A stretch of DNA of 64,000 bases from Pseudaminobacter sp047739745. Its GTDB lineage: Bacteria; Pseudomonadota; Alphaproteobacteria; Rhizobiales; Rhizobiaceae. This document shows, piece by piece, positions 1 through 11,475 of the stretch; the first letter of the stretch is position 1; each line of letters opens with the position of its first letter. The position numbers were made by a program, and so were the translations under genes. The notes below the pieces were generated by a model that had not been told where the DNA came from, searched no databases, and worked only from the letters and a program-made list of their open reading frames with translations. The stretch lies in the NCBI RefSeq assembly GCF_047739745.1, contig NZ_JBLLVA010000002.1:186001-250000 (forward strand), written 5' to 3'.

Positions 1-669
1 GAAATCGTTCGGATAGCCCACGAGCGGGGCATTCCGGTGCTGGTTGACGGCAGTCAGGCGGCCGTGCACCTGCCGGTCGACGTTCGGGACCTCGACTGCG
101 ATTTCTATGTCTTCACCGGCCATAAGGTCTATGGGCCGAGCGGCATCGGCGTGCTCTATGGCAAACGCGAGTTCCTGGAGCGGATGCGCCCGTTCCAGGG
201 CGGCGGGGAGATGATCTTCGAGGTGACCGAAGACAACGTCACCTACAACGATCCGCCGCATCGCTTCGAGGCTGGAACGCCGCCGATCGTGCAGGCGATC
301 GGCCTTGGAGTTTCGCTGAACTATATGGAAAAGGTCGGTCGCGCCGCGATCGCCGCGCATGAGGCCGAACTGAAGGACTACGCGCATGAACGCCTGCGCG
401 CCATCAATTCGCTGCGCATTTTCGGCGAGGCGCCGGACAAGGGCGCGATCGTTTCGTTTGAACTGCAGGGTATCCACGCCCATGACGTTTCGATGGTCAT
501 CGACCGAGCGGGTGTGGCGGTGCGTGCCGGCACCCATTGCGCTCAGCCGCTGCTGAAGCGCTTCGGCGTGACTTCGACCTGCCGGGCCTCGTTCGGCATG
601 TACAATACGAGAGCCGAAGTCGACATTCTGGCCGAAGCTCTTGAAAAGGCACGGAAGTTCTTTGGGTGA
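1..669 (+). CDS. sufS: Cysteine desulfurase SufS, C-terminal part (partial at left edge)
   Basis: PLP enzyme that takes sulfur from L-cysteine and hands it to the SUF scaffold for Fe-S cluster assembly in the cytoplasm. The reading frame is open from base 1, so the start lies outside the window. Visible are the PLP-lysine motif TGHKVYGPSG and the active-site cysteine in RAGTHCAQPLLKRFG, both typical of class V aminotransferase-fold group II desulfurases. The stop overlaps the next gene by 4 bases, and sufT and sufA follow, which fits a suf operon. Confidence 0.96.
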   Translation, partial: EIVRIAHERGIPVLVDGSQAAVHLPVDVRDLDCDFYVFTGHKVYGPSGIGVLYGKREFLERMRPFQGGGEMIFEVTEDNVTYNDPPHRFEAGTPPIVQAIGLGVSLNYMEKVGRAAIAAHEAELKDYAHERLRAINSLRIFGEAPDKGAIVSFELQGIHAHDVSMVIDRAGVAVRAGTHCAQPLLKRFGVTSTCRASFGMYNTRAEVDILAEALEKARKFFG

Positions 670-1058
670 GCTTCATGGATGACACTGTCGCGACCAACGA
701 AGCCGACCCGCAGCAGGACGCGCCGTCAGCCTCCGCCATTCCGGCGGATGAACTGGCGCGACTGACCGACGATGTCATTTCGGCGCTGAAGACAGTCTAT
801 GATCCGGAGATACCGGCCGACATCTACGAACTCGGTCTGGTCTACAAGATCGACATAGAGGACGACCGTTCGGTTAAAATCCTCATGACGCTGACCGCGC
901 CCGGCTGCCCCGTCGCGGGCGAGATGCCTGGCTGGGTACAGAACGCGATCGGTGCGGTGGAAGGCGTCTCCAATGTCGAGGTCGACATGACCTTTGATCC
1001 CCCTTGGACGCCCGACCGCATGTCGGAAGAGGCGCAGATCGCAGTCGGATGGTACTGA
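666..1058 (+). CDS. sufT: SUF system Fe-S assembly protein SufT (DUF59/MIP18)
   Basis: Small DUF59 (MIP18-like) protein of about 130 residues that helps deliver Fe-S clusters to target proteins. The core YDPEIPADIYELGLVY and the TLTAPGCPVAGEMP segment with its conserved cysteine are clear. The first 30 residues are low-complexity and variable. I chose GTG at 666 because it overlaps the sufS stop (GTGA) and has GGAAG upstream; an ATG at 675 is the alternative. It lies directly between sufS and sufA. Confidence 0.9.
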   Translation: MSFMDDTVATNEADPQQDAPSASAIPADELARLTDDVISALKTVYDPEIPADIYELGLVYKIDIEDDRSVKILMTLTAPGCPVAGEMPGWVQNAIGAVEGVSNVEVDMTFDPPWTPDRMSEEAQIAVGWY

Positions 1059-1111
1059 CAACCGACGCTGCGCTGTTGTCAGAGGGTGGTTTCCTCCTAC
1101 ATGGAATATCC

Positions 1112-1267
1112 ATGAGGATGAGTGGTGCAGCCGGTATCGGCATTGGTGTCGCAATCGGCGTGGCAATAGGTCTGGCTTCGGACAACATCACGATGGGAAT
1201 CGGAATTGGCATTGCGATTGCGATCGCCATAGGGCTCGCTCTGCGGGCGTCCGGCAATGGAAAATGA
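1112..1267 (+). CDS. Glycine-zipper-like small membrane protein
   Basis: A 51-residue ORF almost wholly made of G, A, I and V in alternating G-I-G-I and G-V-A-I-G patterns, forming two hydrophobic stretches separated by SDNIT. This looks like a glycine-zipper membrane hairpin. It lies in the gap between sufT and sufA on the same strand. Start ATG 1112 (or 1118) is chosen because upstream codons look like run-through. No function can be assigned, and a chance ORF cannot be fully excluded. Confidence 0.5.
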   Translation: MRMSGAAGIGIGVAIGVAIGLASDNITMGIGIGIAIAIAIGLALRASGNGK

Positions 1268-1385
1268 GCTTTCGGAATGTTCGGTTCGCATCGATAACAG
1301 CCCGACTTGCGCGCCCGCCAAATATTCACCATCTTAGGACAGAATCATTCCGCAGGCCTTTAACCTGCGCAGAGTGGAGCAGGAT

Positions 1386-1772
1386 ATGGGACGTTTTGCA
1401 GTCATCAGCATGACTGATCGGGCCGCCGCGCGGGTCAACGAGATCGTGGCCACGCGCGAGAAGGCCCATGGCATCCGCCTTGGCATCAAAAAGGGCGGTT
1501 GCGCCGGCATGGAATATACGGTCGATCTGGTGACCGAGCCGGATCCGAAGGACGACCATATCGAACGGGATGGCGCTCATGTCTATGTCGCGCCGGAAGC
1601 GGCCTTGTTCCTGTTCGGAACAGTCATGGACTTCGAAACGACCCAGTTGCGCACCGGCTTCACCTTCACCAATCCGAACCAGAGCTCGGCCTGCGGCTGC
1701 GGCGAATCGGTGGAGCTCAATCCCGCCGATCTGAAGGCTCTGGCGCAGGCGCGGGCTGCCGGCGCCGTCTGA
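1386..1772 (+). CDS. sufA: A-type iron-sulfur carrier SufA
   Basis: HesB/IscA-type carrier, about 128 residues, that accepts Fe-S clusters from the SUF scaffold and passes them to apoproteins. The three expected cysteines are present: one in KKGGCAGMEY and two in the C-terminal SSACGCGES motif. Start ATG 1386 has GGAGCAGG upstream; a GTG at 1374 in frame is less likely. It follows sufS and sufT, so it is probably the end of the suf operon. Confidence 0.93.
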   Translation: MGRFAVISMTDRAAARVNEIVATREKAHGIRLGIKKGGCAGMEYTVDLVTEPDPKDDHIERDGAHVYVAPEAALFLFGTVMDFETTQLRTGFTFTNPNQSSACGCGESVELNPADLKALAQARAAGAV

Positions 1773-1776
1773 AGCC

Positions 1777-2100
1777 ATGGACAACGAGGCCATTCGCGAT
1801 CTTTTCGCTGGCCTCGGCCCGGTCAGCATTCGCAAGCTGTTCGGCGGCAAGGGCATCTACCACGACGGTCTGATCATCGCGATCGAACTGCGTGGCGAAC
1901 TGATGCTGAAGGCCGACGCGCAAGCCGCACCGGAATTCGAAGCTGCTGGTTGCAGGCAATGGTCTTATACCGGCTCCAAGCACGGCAAGAACGTCGCCAT
2001 GCCATACTGGAGCATTCCCGACAGCGCCATCGACGATCCCGACGAGATGGCGATCTGGGCGCGCAAGGCCTACGCGGCCGCGCTGCGGTCGGCCAAATAG
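1777..2100 (+). CDS. TfoX/Sxy N-terminal domain protein
   Basis: A 107-residue protein made only of the TfoX N-terminal domain (GLGPVSIRKLFGGKGIYHDG near residues 12-31, then the ELMLKAD strand and the MPYWSIPD segment). In gammaproteobacteria the full protein activates competence, but stand-alone N-terminal domains in Rhizobiales have no proven role. It starts 4 bases after the sufA stop and is probably cotranscribed with it. Confidence 0.85.
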   Translation: MDNEAIRDLFAGLGPVSIRKLFGGKGIYHDGLIIAIELRGELMLKADAQAAPEFEAAGCRQWSYTGSKHGKNVAMPYWSIPDSAIDDPDEMAIWARKAYAAALRSAK

Positions 2101-2155
2101 GGCCTGGCGCGGTTCATCGGCCGAGGCAACCACGGTCTGCGGTGATTTTCGAAAA

Positions 2156-3115
2156 CTACTGCTTCTTGAGGCGCCGGCTTGTTGTCGCGGGCTCATGGAT
2201 CAGTTCGCGCGCGATTGCGGCCGCAAGCCGCGCATTGTTTTCGACGAGCGCGATATTCGTCTTGAGGCTTTCGCCGTTCGTCAGTTCGAAGATCCTGGCC
2301 AGCAGGAAAGGCGTCACCGCCTTGCCGGTGATGTGCCGCAATCTGGCGGCGTCCTGCGCGTCGGCGATGTAGTTCGCCATTCTGGCTGCATCGATCTCGG
2401 CGTCTTGCGGAACCGGATTGGCCACCAGCATGCCGCCGGCGATGCCGAGCGCGCGGCGGGTGTGGAAGAAAGCCGCGATGTCCTTGGCCGTGTCGAGGCG
2501 CAATGGCGCCGAAATATTCGAATTTCGCGACCAGAACGCCGGCATCACGTCGGCCCGGAACGCCACGACGGGCACGCCGCGCGTCTCCAGCACTTCCAGC
2601 GTCTTCTCGATGTCCAGAATGGCCTTGGCCCCCGCTGAAACGACAATCAGCGGCGTGTGCGCGAGTTCATCGAGATCGGCCGAGATGTCGAAGCTGGCTT
2701 CCGCACCCTTGTGGACGCCGCCGATGCCGCCCGTGGCGAATACCTCGATGCCGGCCAGATGTGCCGCGATCATCGTTGCCGCGACAGTCGTACCGCCGGT
2801 GCGGCCTTGGGTGACCGCAAAGGCCAGATCTGCGCGCGACAGTTTCATGGCTCCGGTGGAATTGGCGAGGGCCTCACGCTCCTCGCCTGAGAGGCCGATT
2901 TTCAACCGACCGCCGATCACCGCGATGGTGGCCGGAACCGCGCCTTCATCCCGGACGATCTGCTCGACATTGGCGGCCATGGCGCTGTTTTGCGGGTATG
3001 GCATGCCATGGGTGATGATCGTGCTTTCGAGCGCCACCACCGGCCTGCCTGAGGCGAGCGCTTCGGCCACCGGCGGATTGACGTCCGTGAAGGAACGGGC
3101 GGCTTCCGGTGTCAT
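2156..3115 (-). CDS. psuG: Pseudouridine-5'-phosphate glycosidase
   Basis: Splits pseudouridine 5'-phosphate into uracil and ribose 5-phosphate in the cytoplasm. The 319-residue length is usual for the family. Family motifs include ALESTIITHGMPYPQN, the TQGRTGGTTVAAT strand and ATGGIGGVHKGAEASFD. Its start overlaps the stop of the upstream kinase gene by 4 bases, so the pair is translationally coupled and forms a complete pseudouridine salvage route (kinase, then glycosidase). Confidence 0.95.
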   Translation of the reverse strand: MTPEAARSFTDVNPPVAEALASGRPVVALESTIITHGMPYPQNSAMAANVEQIVRDEGAVPATIAVIGGRLKIGLSGEEREALANSTGAMKLSRADLAFAVTQGRTGGTTVAATMIAAHLAGIEVFATGGIGGVHKGAEASFDISADLDELAHTPLIVVSAGAKAILDIEKTLEVLETRGVPVVAFRADVMPAFWSRNSNISAPLRLDTAKDIAAFFHTRRALGIAGGMLVANPVPQDAEIDAARMANYIADAQDAARLRHITGKAVTPFLLARIFELTNGESLKTNIALVENNARLAAAIARELIHEPATTSRRLKKQ

Positions 3116-4074
3116 GGTGTTTCTCCGATTTTCGTGCCGAGTTCCACCGCCTGCGGCACCAGCGCCAGCGTAGCGGCAAATGTCTGCGCCGAAAAGACGG
3201 GCACGGATGCGCGGCTCTGAACGGCAAGCGTGGCCGCCGCAACACCCTCGCGAAGCGCTTCGCGTAAATTCATGCCGCGTGCAATCGCCGCGACAGTCGC
3301 ACCCGCAAGTGCATCGCCGGCGCCCGTCGCGTCGAGCACCGCTGATGCCGGCGGCGGGATAATCGAAAACAGCCCATCGCCGTCAAATCCTGTAACCGGC
3401 CCGCTGCCGGAGGTTATCACGCCACTGACCAATCCCTGGCTTTGCAGGGCACGCACCGTCGCGGCGGCGGGCGCATACTCGCTCATGTGAGAAAGGGCTG
3501 CTGCCTCGCGCTGGTTCATGAACAGGCAGGAAAGGCCACTCAGTCCATCGGCCAAGCGGGAGACCTTGGCCGGAGAAATCGCTATCGCGAACGATGGTTT
3601 GCCAGCCGCAATCTCAGCAAGTAGCCGCAGGGCGGAGGCGGGCAGGTTGGCATCGCACAGCAGCGCATCGGCGCGCTCGATCGCCTCGCGCATTTTCGAG
3701 CGGCGCATCTGCTTGGTAAAAGCAAGGTCGTAAAGCGCCATGTCGGCGAAGCCTAGGATCACTTCGCCATCACGATCGATGATTGCCGTATAGCTCGGCG
3801 TCACTCGGTCGAGAAAGACGACCGAAAGATCGGCAATGCCTTCCGCTGCGATAGCCCGCGAAACTGTTTCCCCGGCCGCGTCTCCGCCTCGAATCGACAT
3901 CAGCGAGCCCACCGCGCCGCGCCGGACCGCATTGCGCAGTGCGTTGAAGACGCCGCCGCCCACATCCTCGCGCATCACTCCCGGATTTGACGCACCCGGC
4001 ACATAGGCGTCCGTTATCCGGCCGCGCCGGTCGATATGCGCCCCGCCGACGGCGAGTATTCGAGGAGAGTTCAT
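3112..4074 (-). CDS. psuK: PfkB-family kinase, probable pseudouridine kinase
   Basis: PfkB/ribokinase-fold sugar kinase of about 320 residues. The N-terminal ILAVGGAHIDRRGR and the C-terminal anion-hole and catalytic motif DATGAGDALAGATV are clear. Assigned as pseudouridine kinase because it overlaps psuG by 4 bases and the pair is a known module; the sequence alone would only say PfkB kinase. Start ATG 4074 opens directly on the first beta strand; an in-frame ATG at 4116 would add 14 unlikely residues. Confidence 0.85.
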   Translation of the reverse strand: MNSPRILAVGGAHIDRRGRITDAYVPGASNPGVMREDVGGGVFNALRNAVRRGAVGSLMSIRGGDAAGETVSRAIAAEGIADLSVVFLDRVTPSYTAIIDRDGEVILGFADMALYDLAFTKQMRRSKMREAIERADALLCDANLPASALRLLAEIAAGKPSFAIAISPAKVSRLADGLSGLSCLFMNQREAAALSHMSEYAPAAATVRALQSQGLVSGVITSGSGPVTGFDGDGLFSIIPPPASAVLDATGAGDALAGATVAAIARGMNLREALREGVAAATLAVQSRASVPVFSAQTFAATLALVPQAVELGTKIGETP

Positions 4075-4266
4075 GGGTTCAATCTCATCGTAATCCGCCG
4101 CAGGCGGATGGATCATGAAGCGCGTTCAACGTCGAATCGCTTAGGCGATGCCATGGGAAGGTCCGACCGGCCATCCTGCCATCGCTTCGCGCCGGATGAG
4201 TATAAAAATAGAACAAATCACAGATGTGATTTATTATCAAATACATAGCTCCTATTGCGAAAAGAG

Positions 4267-4281
4267 AACAAAAAGGGTACA
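4267..4281 (+). promoter_or_regulatory. Putative SOS (LexA) box upstream of recA
   Basis: GAAC-N7-GTAC lies 58 bases before the recA start in the 264-base gap after psuK. Alphaproteobacterial LexA binds GAAC-N7-GAAC or its complement GTTC-N7-GTTC, so this site has one mismatch. The A/T-rich stretch around 4200-4260 would suit the recA promoter. This assignment rests on position and motif only. Confidence 0.45.
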
Positions 4282-4338
4282 CATGGAATGATAAATCGGA
4301 CCGGCGGGTCCTCATTGACGTCCAAGGGGTAATGTATC

Positions 4339-5424
4339 ATGGCTCAGAATTCGTTACGGCTCGTAGAGGACAAATCGGTGGACAAATCTAAGGCTTTGGA
4401 TGCCGCGCTGTCGCAGATCGAACGCGCTTTCGGCAAGGGCTCGATCATGCGCCTGGGAGCGAACGAGAAGATCGTCGAGATCGAGACCGTATCGACCGGC
4501 TCGCTTGGACTCGACATCGCGCTCGGCGTCGGCGGGTTGCCGCGCGGCCGCATCATCGAAATCTATGGCCCGGAAAGCTCCGGCAAGACGACGCTTGCGC
4601 TGCATACGGTGGCCGAATCGCAGAAAAAGGGTGGTATCTGTGCGTTCGTTGACGCCGAACACGCGCTTGACCCGGTCTATGCGCGAAAGCTTGGCGTCGA
4701 CCTTGAGAACCTTCTGATTTCCCAGCCCGACACCGGCGAACAGGCCTTGGAAATCTGCGACACGCTGGTGCGCTCGGGAGCCGTTGACGTTCTGGTCGTC
4801 GATTCGGTGGCGGCGCTGACGCCGCGTGCCGAAATCGAAGGCGAGATGGGCGACTCGCTGCCTGGTCTCCAGGCACGCCTCATGAGCCAGGCGTTGCGCA
4901 AGCTGACCGCTTCCATCTCGCGCTCCAACACGATGGTCATCTTCATCAACCAGATTCGTATGAAGATCGGCGTGATGTTCGGCTCGCCCGAAACCACGAC
5001 TGGCGGCAATGCGCTCAAGTTCTATGCCTCGGTTCGCCTCGACATCCGCCGCATCGGTTCGGTCAAGGATCGCGACGAGGTGGTCGGCAACCAGACCCGC
5101 GTGAAGGTGGTGAAGAACAAGCTTGCGCCGCCTTTCAAGCAGGTGGAATTCGATATCATGTATGGCGAAGGCGTTTCCAAGACCGGCGAGCTTGTCGATC
5201 TCGGCGTCAAGGCCGGCGTGATTGAGAAGGCAGGCGCCTGGTTCTCCTACAATTCACAGCGCCTCGGCCAGGGCCGGGAGAATGCCAAGCTGTTCTTGCG
5301 CGACAATCCCGACACCGCCCGCGAGATCGAGCTCACCTTGCGGCAGAATGCCGGGCTGATTGCCGAGAAATTCCTCGAGGGCGAGCCCGACGGCGGTTTC
5401 GAGGCTGAAGCCGGCGAAATGTGA
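4339..5424 (+). CDS. recA: Recombinase RecA
   Basis: DNA strand-exchange protein and SOS co-protease, 361 residues as usual in Rhizobiales. Walker A is GPESSGKTT, Walker B is the LVVDSVAAL strand, and the loop GSPETTTGGNALKFYASVR is conserved. The acidic C-terminal tail is present. A perfect hairpin terminator follows 27 bases downstream, so recA seems to be a single-gene unit. Confidence 0.99.
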   Translation: MAQNSLRLVEDKSVDKSKALDAALSQIERAFGKGSIMRLGANEKIVEIETVSTGSLGLDIALGVGGLPRGRIIEIYGPESSGKTTLALHTVAESQKKGGICAFVDAEHALDPVYARKLGVDLENLLISQPDTGEQALEICDTLVRSGAVDVLVVDSVAALTPRAEIEGEMGDSLPGLQARLMSQALRKLTASISRSNTMVIFINQIRMKIGVMFGSPETTTGGNALKFYASVRLDIRRIGSVKDRDEVVGNQTRVKVVKNKLAPPFKQVEFDIMYGEGVSKTGELVDLGVKAGVIEKAGAWFSYNSQRLGQGRENAKLFLRDNPDTAREIELTLRQNAGLIAEKFLEGEPDGGFEAEAGEM

Positions 5425-5450
5425 ACGGGCCCTGCCTGAGCCGGATTTTC

Positions 5451-5485
5451 AAAGCCGCCGGCCTCTGTGTCGGCGGCTTTGTTTT
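5451..5485 (+). terminator. Rho-independent terminator of recA
   Basis: A perfect 10-bp stem (AAAGCCGCCG pairing with CGGCGGCTTT), a 10-base loop, and GTTTT right after the stem. Confidence 0.88.
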
Positions 5486-5605
5486 GGCAAGGCTTCCTCG
5501 TCGGGTTTGTTTCCGCAATTCTGGACAGTGCGGGGGGCGGCGGCTAAAAGGCTCTGTCCATTTTCCCGCCTTTGGCACCGGCGGAGTTCTCGCAAAGGCA
5601 ATGAC

Positions 5606-8269
<2,664 letters not shown>

Positions 8270-8409
8270 GTTCGGAAGCGCCGTTCGTGCATGCGCGCGC
8301 GCGGCGCTCGAACTCTCAGGTATGATCGCAAAAGCGGAGCCGGTCGTTCGGGATCACGCTTGAACAAATGAACAAGGCCCACTCCGATCGTAGCGGAACA
8401 GGCGCCATG

Positions 8410-9066
8410 TCACGAAGTGGGCGCGGTCGCAATGAAGCTCGGCAGAGCCGAAACGTTCTCCCACCATGCTGAAAGTGCCGGATGGTCGCTCAGCATCCGG
8501 CGGCCTTCCGAAGCCTGGACGAAATAGGCAAAGATCGGCGCGGCGTGCAAATCGCAAAGCGTCAGCTGGTCGCCGAGCAGCCACGCGCCTTCCAATTTCA
8601 GGTCCGAAAGCACGTCGAGGCAGATCTTGGCGATGGGGATGGCGGCGCGGATGGTCTCTTCATCCGACGTTCCTCCCTCCTTCGGCTTGGAAACCCGCTC
8701 GACATAGATATCCCAGACCATCGTCCGATAGGCATAGGCGTCGAGGATGCCGATGATCTGGTTCATCAGGGCGCGCTGGAGCGGTGCGGCTGGCTGGAGC
8801 GCCGGACCACTATAGGCTTCATCGATATAGCGCGTTATCGCGGCGGTCTCGAACAGGCGGATGTCGCTATGCTCGAACGCTGGAATGCGGCCGAACGGAT
8901 GCCGCTCCAGATACCAGGCCGGCAGGCCCGCCGGCGCAAAAACATCCACCGGAACGAGCTCATAGGCGATGCCCTTTTCGGCAAGGGCAAGCCGCACAAT
9001 ACGAACGTAGACGCTATAGTCCGCACCGAAGAGGCGCGGCAGGCTAGCGGCGGCGGCCGTGATCAT
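8410..9066 (-). CDS. Glutathione S-transferase family protein
   Basis: 218-residue GST-fold protein: an N-terminal thioredoxin-like domain (YSVYVRIVRLALAEKGIAYE, PFGRIPAFEHSDIRLFETAAITRYID) followed by the helical domain with TLCDLHAAPIFAYF. ETAAI is the typical glutathione-gamma-glutamyl contact motif. It is convergent with alaS and 48 bases downstream of icd on the same strand. The substrate is unknown. Confidence 0.88.
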   Translation of the reverse strand: MITAAAASLPRLFGADYSVYVRIVRLALAEKGIAYELVPVDVFAPAGLPAWYLERHPFGRIPAFEHSDIRLFETAAITRYIDEAYSGPALQPAAPLQRALMNQIIGILDAYAYRTMVWDIYVERVSKPKEGGTSDEETIRAAIPIAKICLDVLSDLKLEGAWLLGDQLTLCDLHAAPIFAYFVQASEGRRMLSDHPALSAWWENVSALPSFIATAPTS

Positions 9067-9114
9067 CTTGGCGTTTTCACCCCCGAAAGTCCCGTCAAGA
9101 CCGCCGGCGATGCT

Positions 9115-10326
9115 TCAGCCCATGGCCTTTTGCAGGTTCTCGTCGATCTTGTCGAGGAAGCCGGTCGTGGAGAGCCAGGGCTGATCGGGGCCGATCAGCA
9201 GCGAAAGGTCCTTGGTCATGTGGCCGGACTCGACGGTCTGGATGCAGACATGCTCCAGAGTGTTGGCGAACCGGTCCAGTTCGGTGTTGCCGTCGAGCTT
9301 GGCCCGATGGGCAAGGCCGCGTGTCCAGGCAAAGATAGAGGCGATCGAGTTCGTCGAGGTTTCCTCGCCTTTCTGGTGCTGGCGATAGTGGCGGGTCACC
9401 GTGCCGTGCGCGGCCTCTGCCTCGACGGTCTTGCCGTCCGGCGTCATCAACACCGAGGTCATGAGGCCGAGCGAACCGAAGCCCTGCGCCACCGTATCGG
9501 ACTGCACGTCGCCGTCATAGTTCTTGCAGGCCCAGACGTAGCCGCCCGACCATTTCAGGCTGGAGGCGACCATGTCGTCGATCAGCCGGTGCTCGTACCA
9601 GAGCTTCCGGGCCTTGAACTCCTGTTCGAATTCCTTTTCGTAGACCTCCTGGAACAGATCCTTGAAGCGCCCGTCATAGGCCTTCAGGATGGTGTTTTTG
9701 GTCGACAGGTAAACCGGATAGCCGCGCAGCAGGCCGTAATTCAGCGAGGCACGGGCGAATTCCCGGATCGATTCATCGAGATTGTACATGGCCAGCGCCA
9801 CGCCGGCGCCCGGTGCATCGAACACTTCGTGCTCGATCGTCTGCCCGTCCTCGCCGACGAATTTGATCGAGAGCTTGCCCTTGCCGGGATATTTGAAATC
9901 GGTGGCCTTGTACTGGTCGCCGAAGGCGTGGCGGCCGACAATGATCGGCTTGGTCCAGCCCGGCACCAGACGCGGCACGTTCTTCATGATGATCGGCTCG
10001 CGGAAAATCGTGCCGCCCAATATGTTGCGGATGGTGCCGTTGGGCGACTTCCACATATTCTTGAGGCCGAATTCCTCGACGCGCGCCTCGTCGGGCGTGA
10101 TCGTCGCGCATTTGACACCGACGCCGTATTTCTTGATGGCGTTTGCCGCGTCGACGGTGACCTGATCGTCGGTGGCATCGCGATGCTCGACGCCGAGATC
10201 GAAATATTTCAGGTCGATGTCGAGATAAGGATGGATCAGCTTGTCCTTGATGAATTGCCAGATGATGCGAGTCATCTCATCGCCGTCGAGTTCTACGACG
10301 GGGTTGGCAACCTTGATCTTGGTCAT
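9115..10326 (-). CDS. icd: NADP-dependent isocitrate dehydrogenase
   Basis: TCA cycle enzyme converting isocitrate to 2-oxoglutarate. This is the eukaryote-like homodimeric type of 403 residues (MTKIKVANPVVELDGDEMTR, then KSPNGTIRNILGGTIFREPI and AAHGTVTRHYR), standard in Rhizobiales. ATG 10326 opens the conserved N-terminus; the longer frame up to 10419 has no support. It is divergent from trmJ across a 282-base region that must hold both promoters. Confidence 0.97.
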   Translation of the reverse strand: MTKIKVANPVVELDGDEMTRIIWQFIKDKLIHPYLDIDLKYFDLGVEHRDATDDQVTVDAANAIKKYGVGVKCATITPDEARVEEFGLKNMWKSPNGTIRNILGGTIFREPIIMKNVPRLVPGWTKPIIVGRHAFGDQYKATDFKYPGKGKLSIKFVGEDGQTIEHEVFDAPGAGVALAMYNLDESIREFARASLNYGLLRGYPVYLSTKNTILKAYDGRFKDLFQEVYEKEFEQEFKARKLWYEHRLIDDMVASSLKWSGGYVWACKNYDGDVQSDTVAQGFGSLGLMTSVLMTPDGKTVEAEAAHGTVTRHYRQHQKGEETSTNSIASIFAWTRGLAHRAKLDGNTELDRFANTLEHVCIQTVESGHMTKDLSLLIGPDQPWLSTTGFLDKIDENLQKAMG

Positions 10327-10608
10327 GGAAAACGCCTCATTCTGGAGAGGAACCGAGCTGTTCCGCAAGCTTCGCGAAGGGAGTGAAGCCCCTATAGCAA
10401 AGCGCCCCGACGTGCGCAAACGCTACGAAGCGGCGCGCGCATGATGGTTTCGATGGTCTGGATGCCGCTATATCCTTGGGCCGTCCGCGCATTGATCCGC
10501 GATGGAACCGTCGCCGGTTCCGTTTGACGGCAAACTGTGCAAATGACATCTGACATTCGTGCGAGAGCCGGCGAGGCCTGGCTCGCAACACCGGCATCGG
10601 TTGGGAAT

Positions 10609-11475
10609 ATGGCAGGAACGGATCGCGACAAGCCCATGATTGCCGAGGGGCCGGCGATCGTTCTGGTCGAGCCGCAGCTTGGCGAGAACATCGGCATGGT
10701 GGCGCGTGCCATGGCGAATTTCGGCCTGTCCGAACTGCGTCTGGTCACCCCCCGCGACGGCTGGCCGAGCGACAAGGCACGGGCGGCCGCCAGCAAGGCC
10801 GATCACGTCATCGACGCGACGGTGGTGTTCGACGACCTGTCGTCGGCGCTCGCCGATCTCAATTTCGTGGTTGCCACCACCGCCCGCCCGCGCGACGGAT
10901 TCAAGCCGGTGCGAGGGCCGGTCGAGGCCGGCAGGCAGTTGCGGTCGCGGTTCATCGCCGGCCAGCGCACCGGCATCATGTTCGGACGTGAGCGCTTCGG
11001 CCTTTCGAACGAAGAGATCAGCCTCGCCGACGAGATCGTCACTTTTCCGGTCAATCCGGCTTTCGCTTCGCTGAACATCGCCCAGGCCGTGCTCTTGATG
11101 TCGTATGAGTGGATGAAGTCGGGGTTGGAATCGGAGACCGATACCGCCTTTTCGGGCCCGGAAATAACGCCGGCGGCCAAGGAGCATCTGCATGGGTTTC
11201 TTGATCATCTTGAAACCGCACTCGATGCCCGCGGTTATTTTCGACCTGCCGCGAAGAAGCCGAAGATGCTCGACAATGTGCGCGCGGTGCTGACGCGGCC
11301 CGGTTTCACGCTGAAGGAAATCAAGCTGCTGCGCGGGGTTCTGTCGTCCCTCGATTACTTTTCGCCGAAGGAGCCGCGCGGCTCCGCCTATCCACAACGA
11401 AAGGCGCAGGCGGATCGCGCGACGCATATGGCTAACGATGACGATCCCGATATCGGCGGCGCCGGCAATGGCTGA
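10609..11475 (+). CDS. trmJ: tRNA 2'-O-methyltransferase of the SpoU/TrmJ family
   Basis: SpoU-fold (SPOUT) methyltransferase, likely modifying position 32 of tRNAs. Motif 1 is EPQLGENIGMVARAMANFG, motif 2 is TGIMFGRERFGLSNEE and motif 3 is NPAFASLNIAQAV. ATG 10609 has GGGAA upstream and leaves a compact N-terminus; an ATG at 10537 would add 24 residues. The stop overlaps murI by 8 bases. Confidence 0.9.
   Translation: MAGTDRDKPMIAEGPAIVLVEPQLGENIGMVARAMANFGLSELRLVTPRDGWPSDKARAAASKADHVIDATVVFDDLSSALADLNFVVATTARPRDGFKPVRGPVEAGRQLRSRFIAGQRTGIMFGRERFGLSNEEISLADEIVTFPVNPAFASLNIAQAVLLMSYEWMKSGLESETDTAFSGPEITPAAKEHLHGFLDHLETALDARGYFRPAAKKPKMLDNVRAVLTRPGFTLKEIKLLRGVLSSLDYFSPKEPRGSAYPQRKAQADRATHMANDDDPDIGGAGNG

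Noticed and set aside
8283..8320. GC alternating run (GCGCGCGCG) after alaS
   Set aside because: Short and within normal composition for this genome; no regulatory feature supported.
8482..10386. A 634-codon plus-strand frame
   Set aside because: Antisense to the GST and icd genes, both clear families. No domain recognised in the translation.
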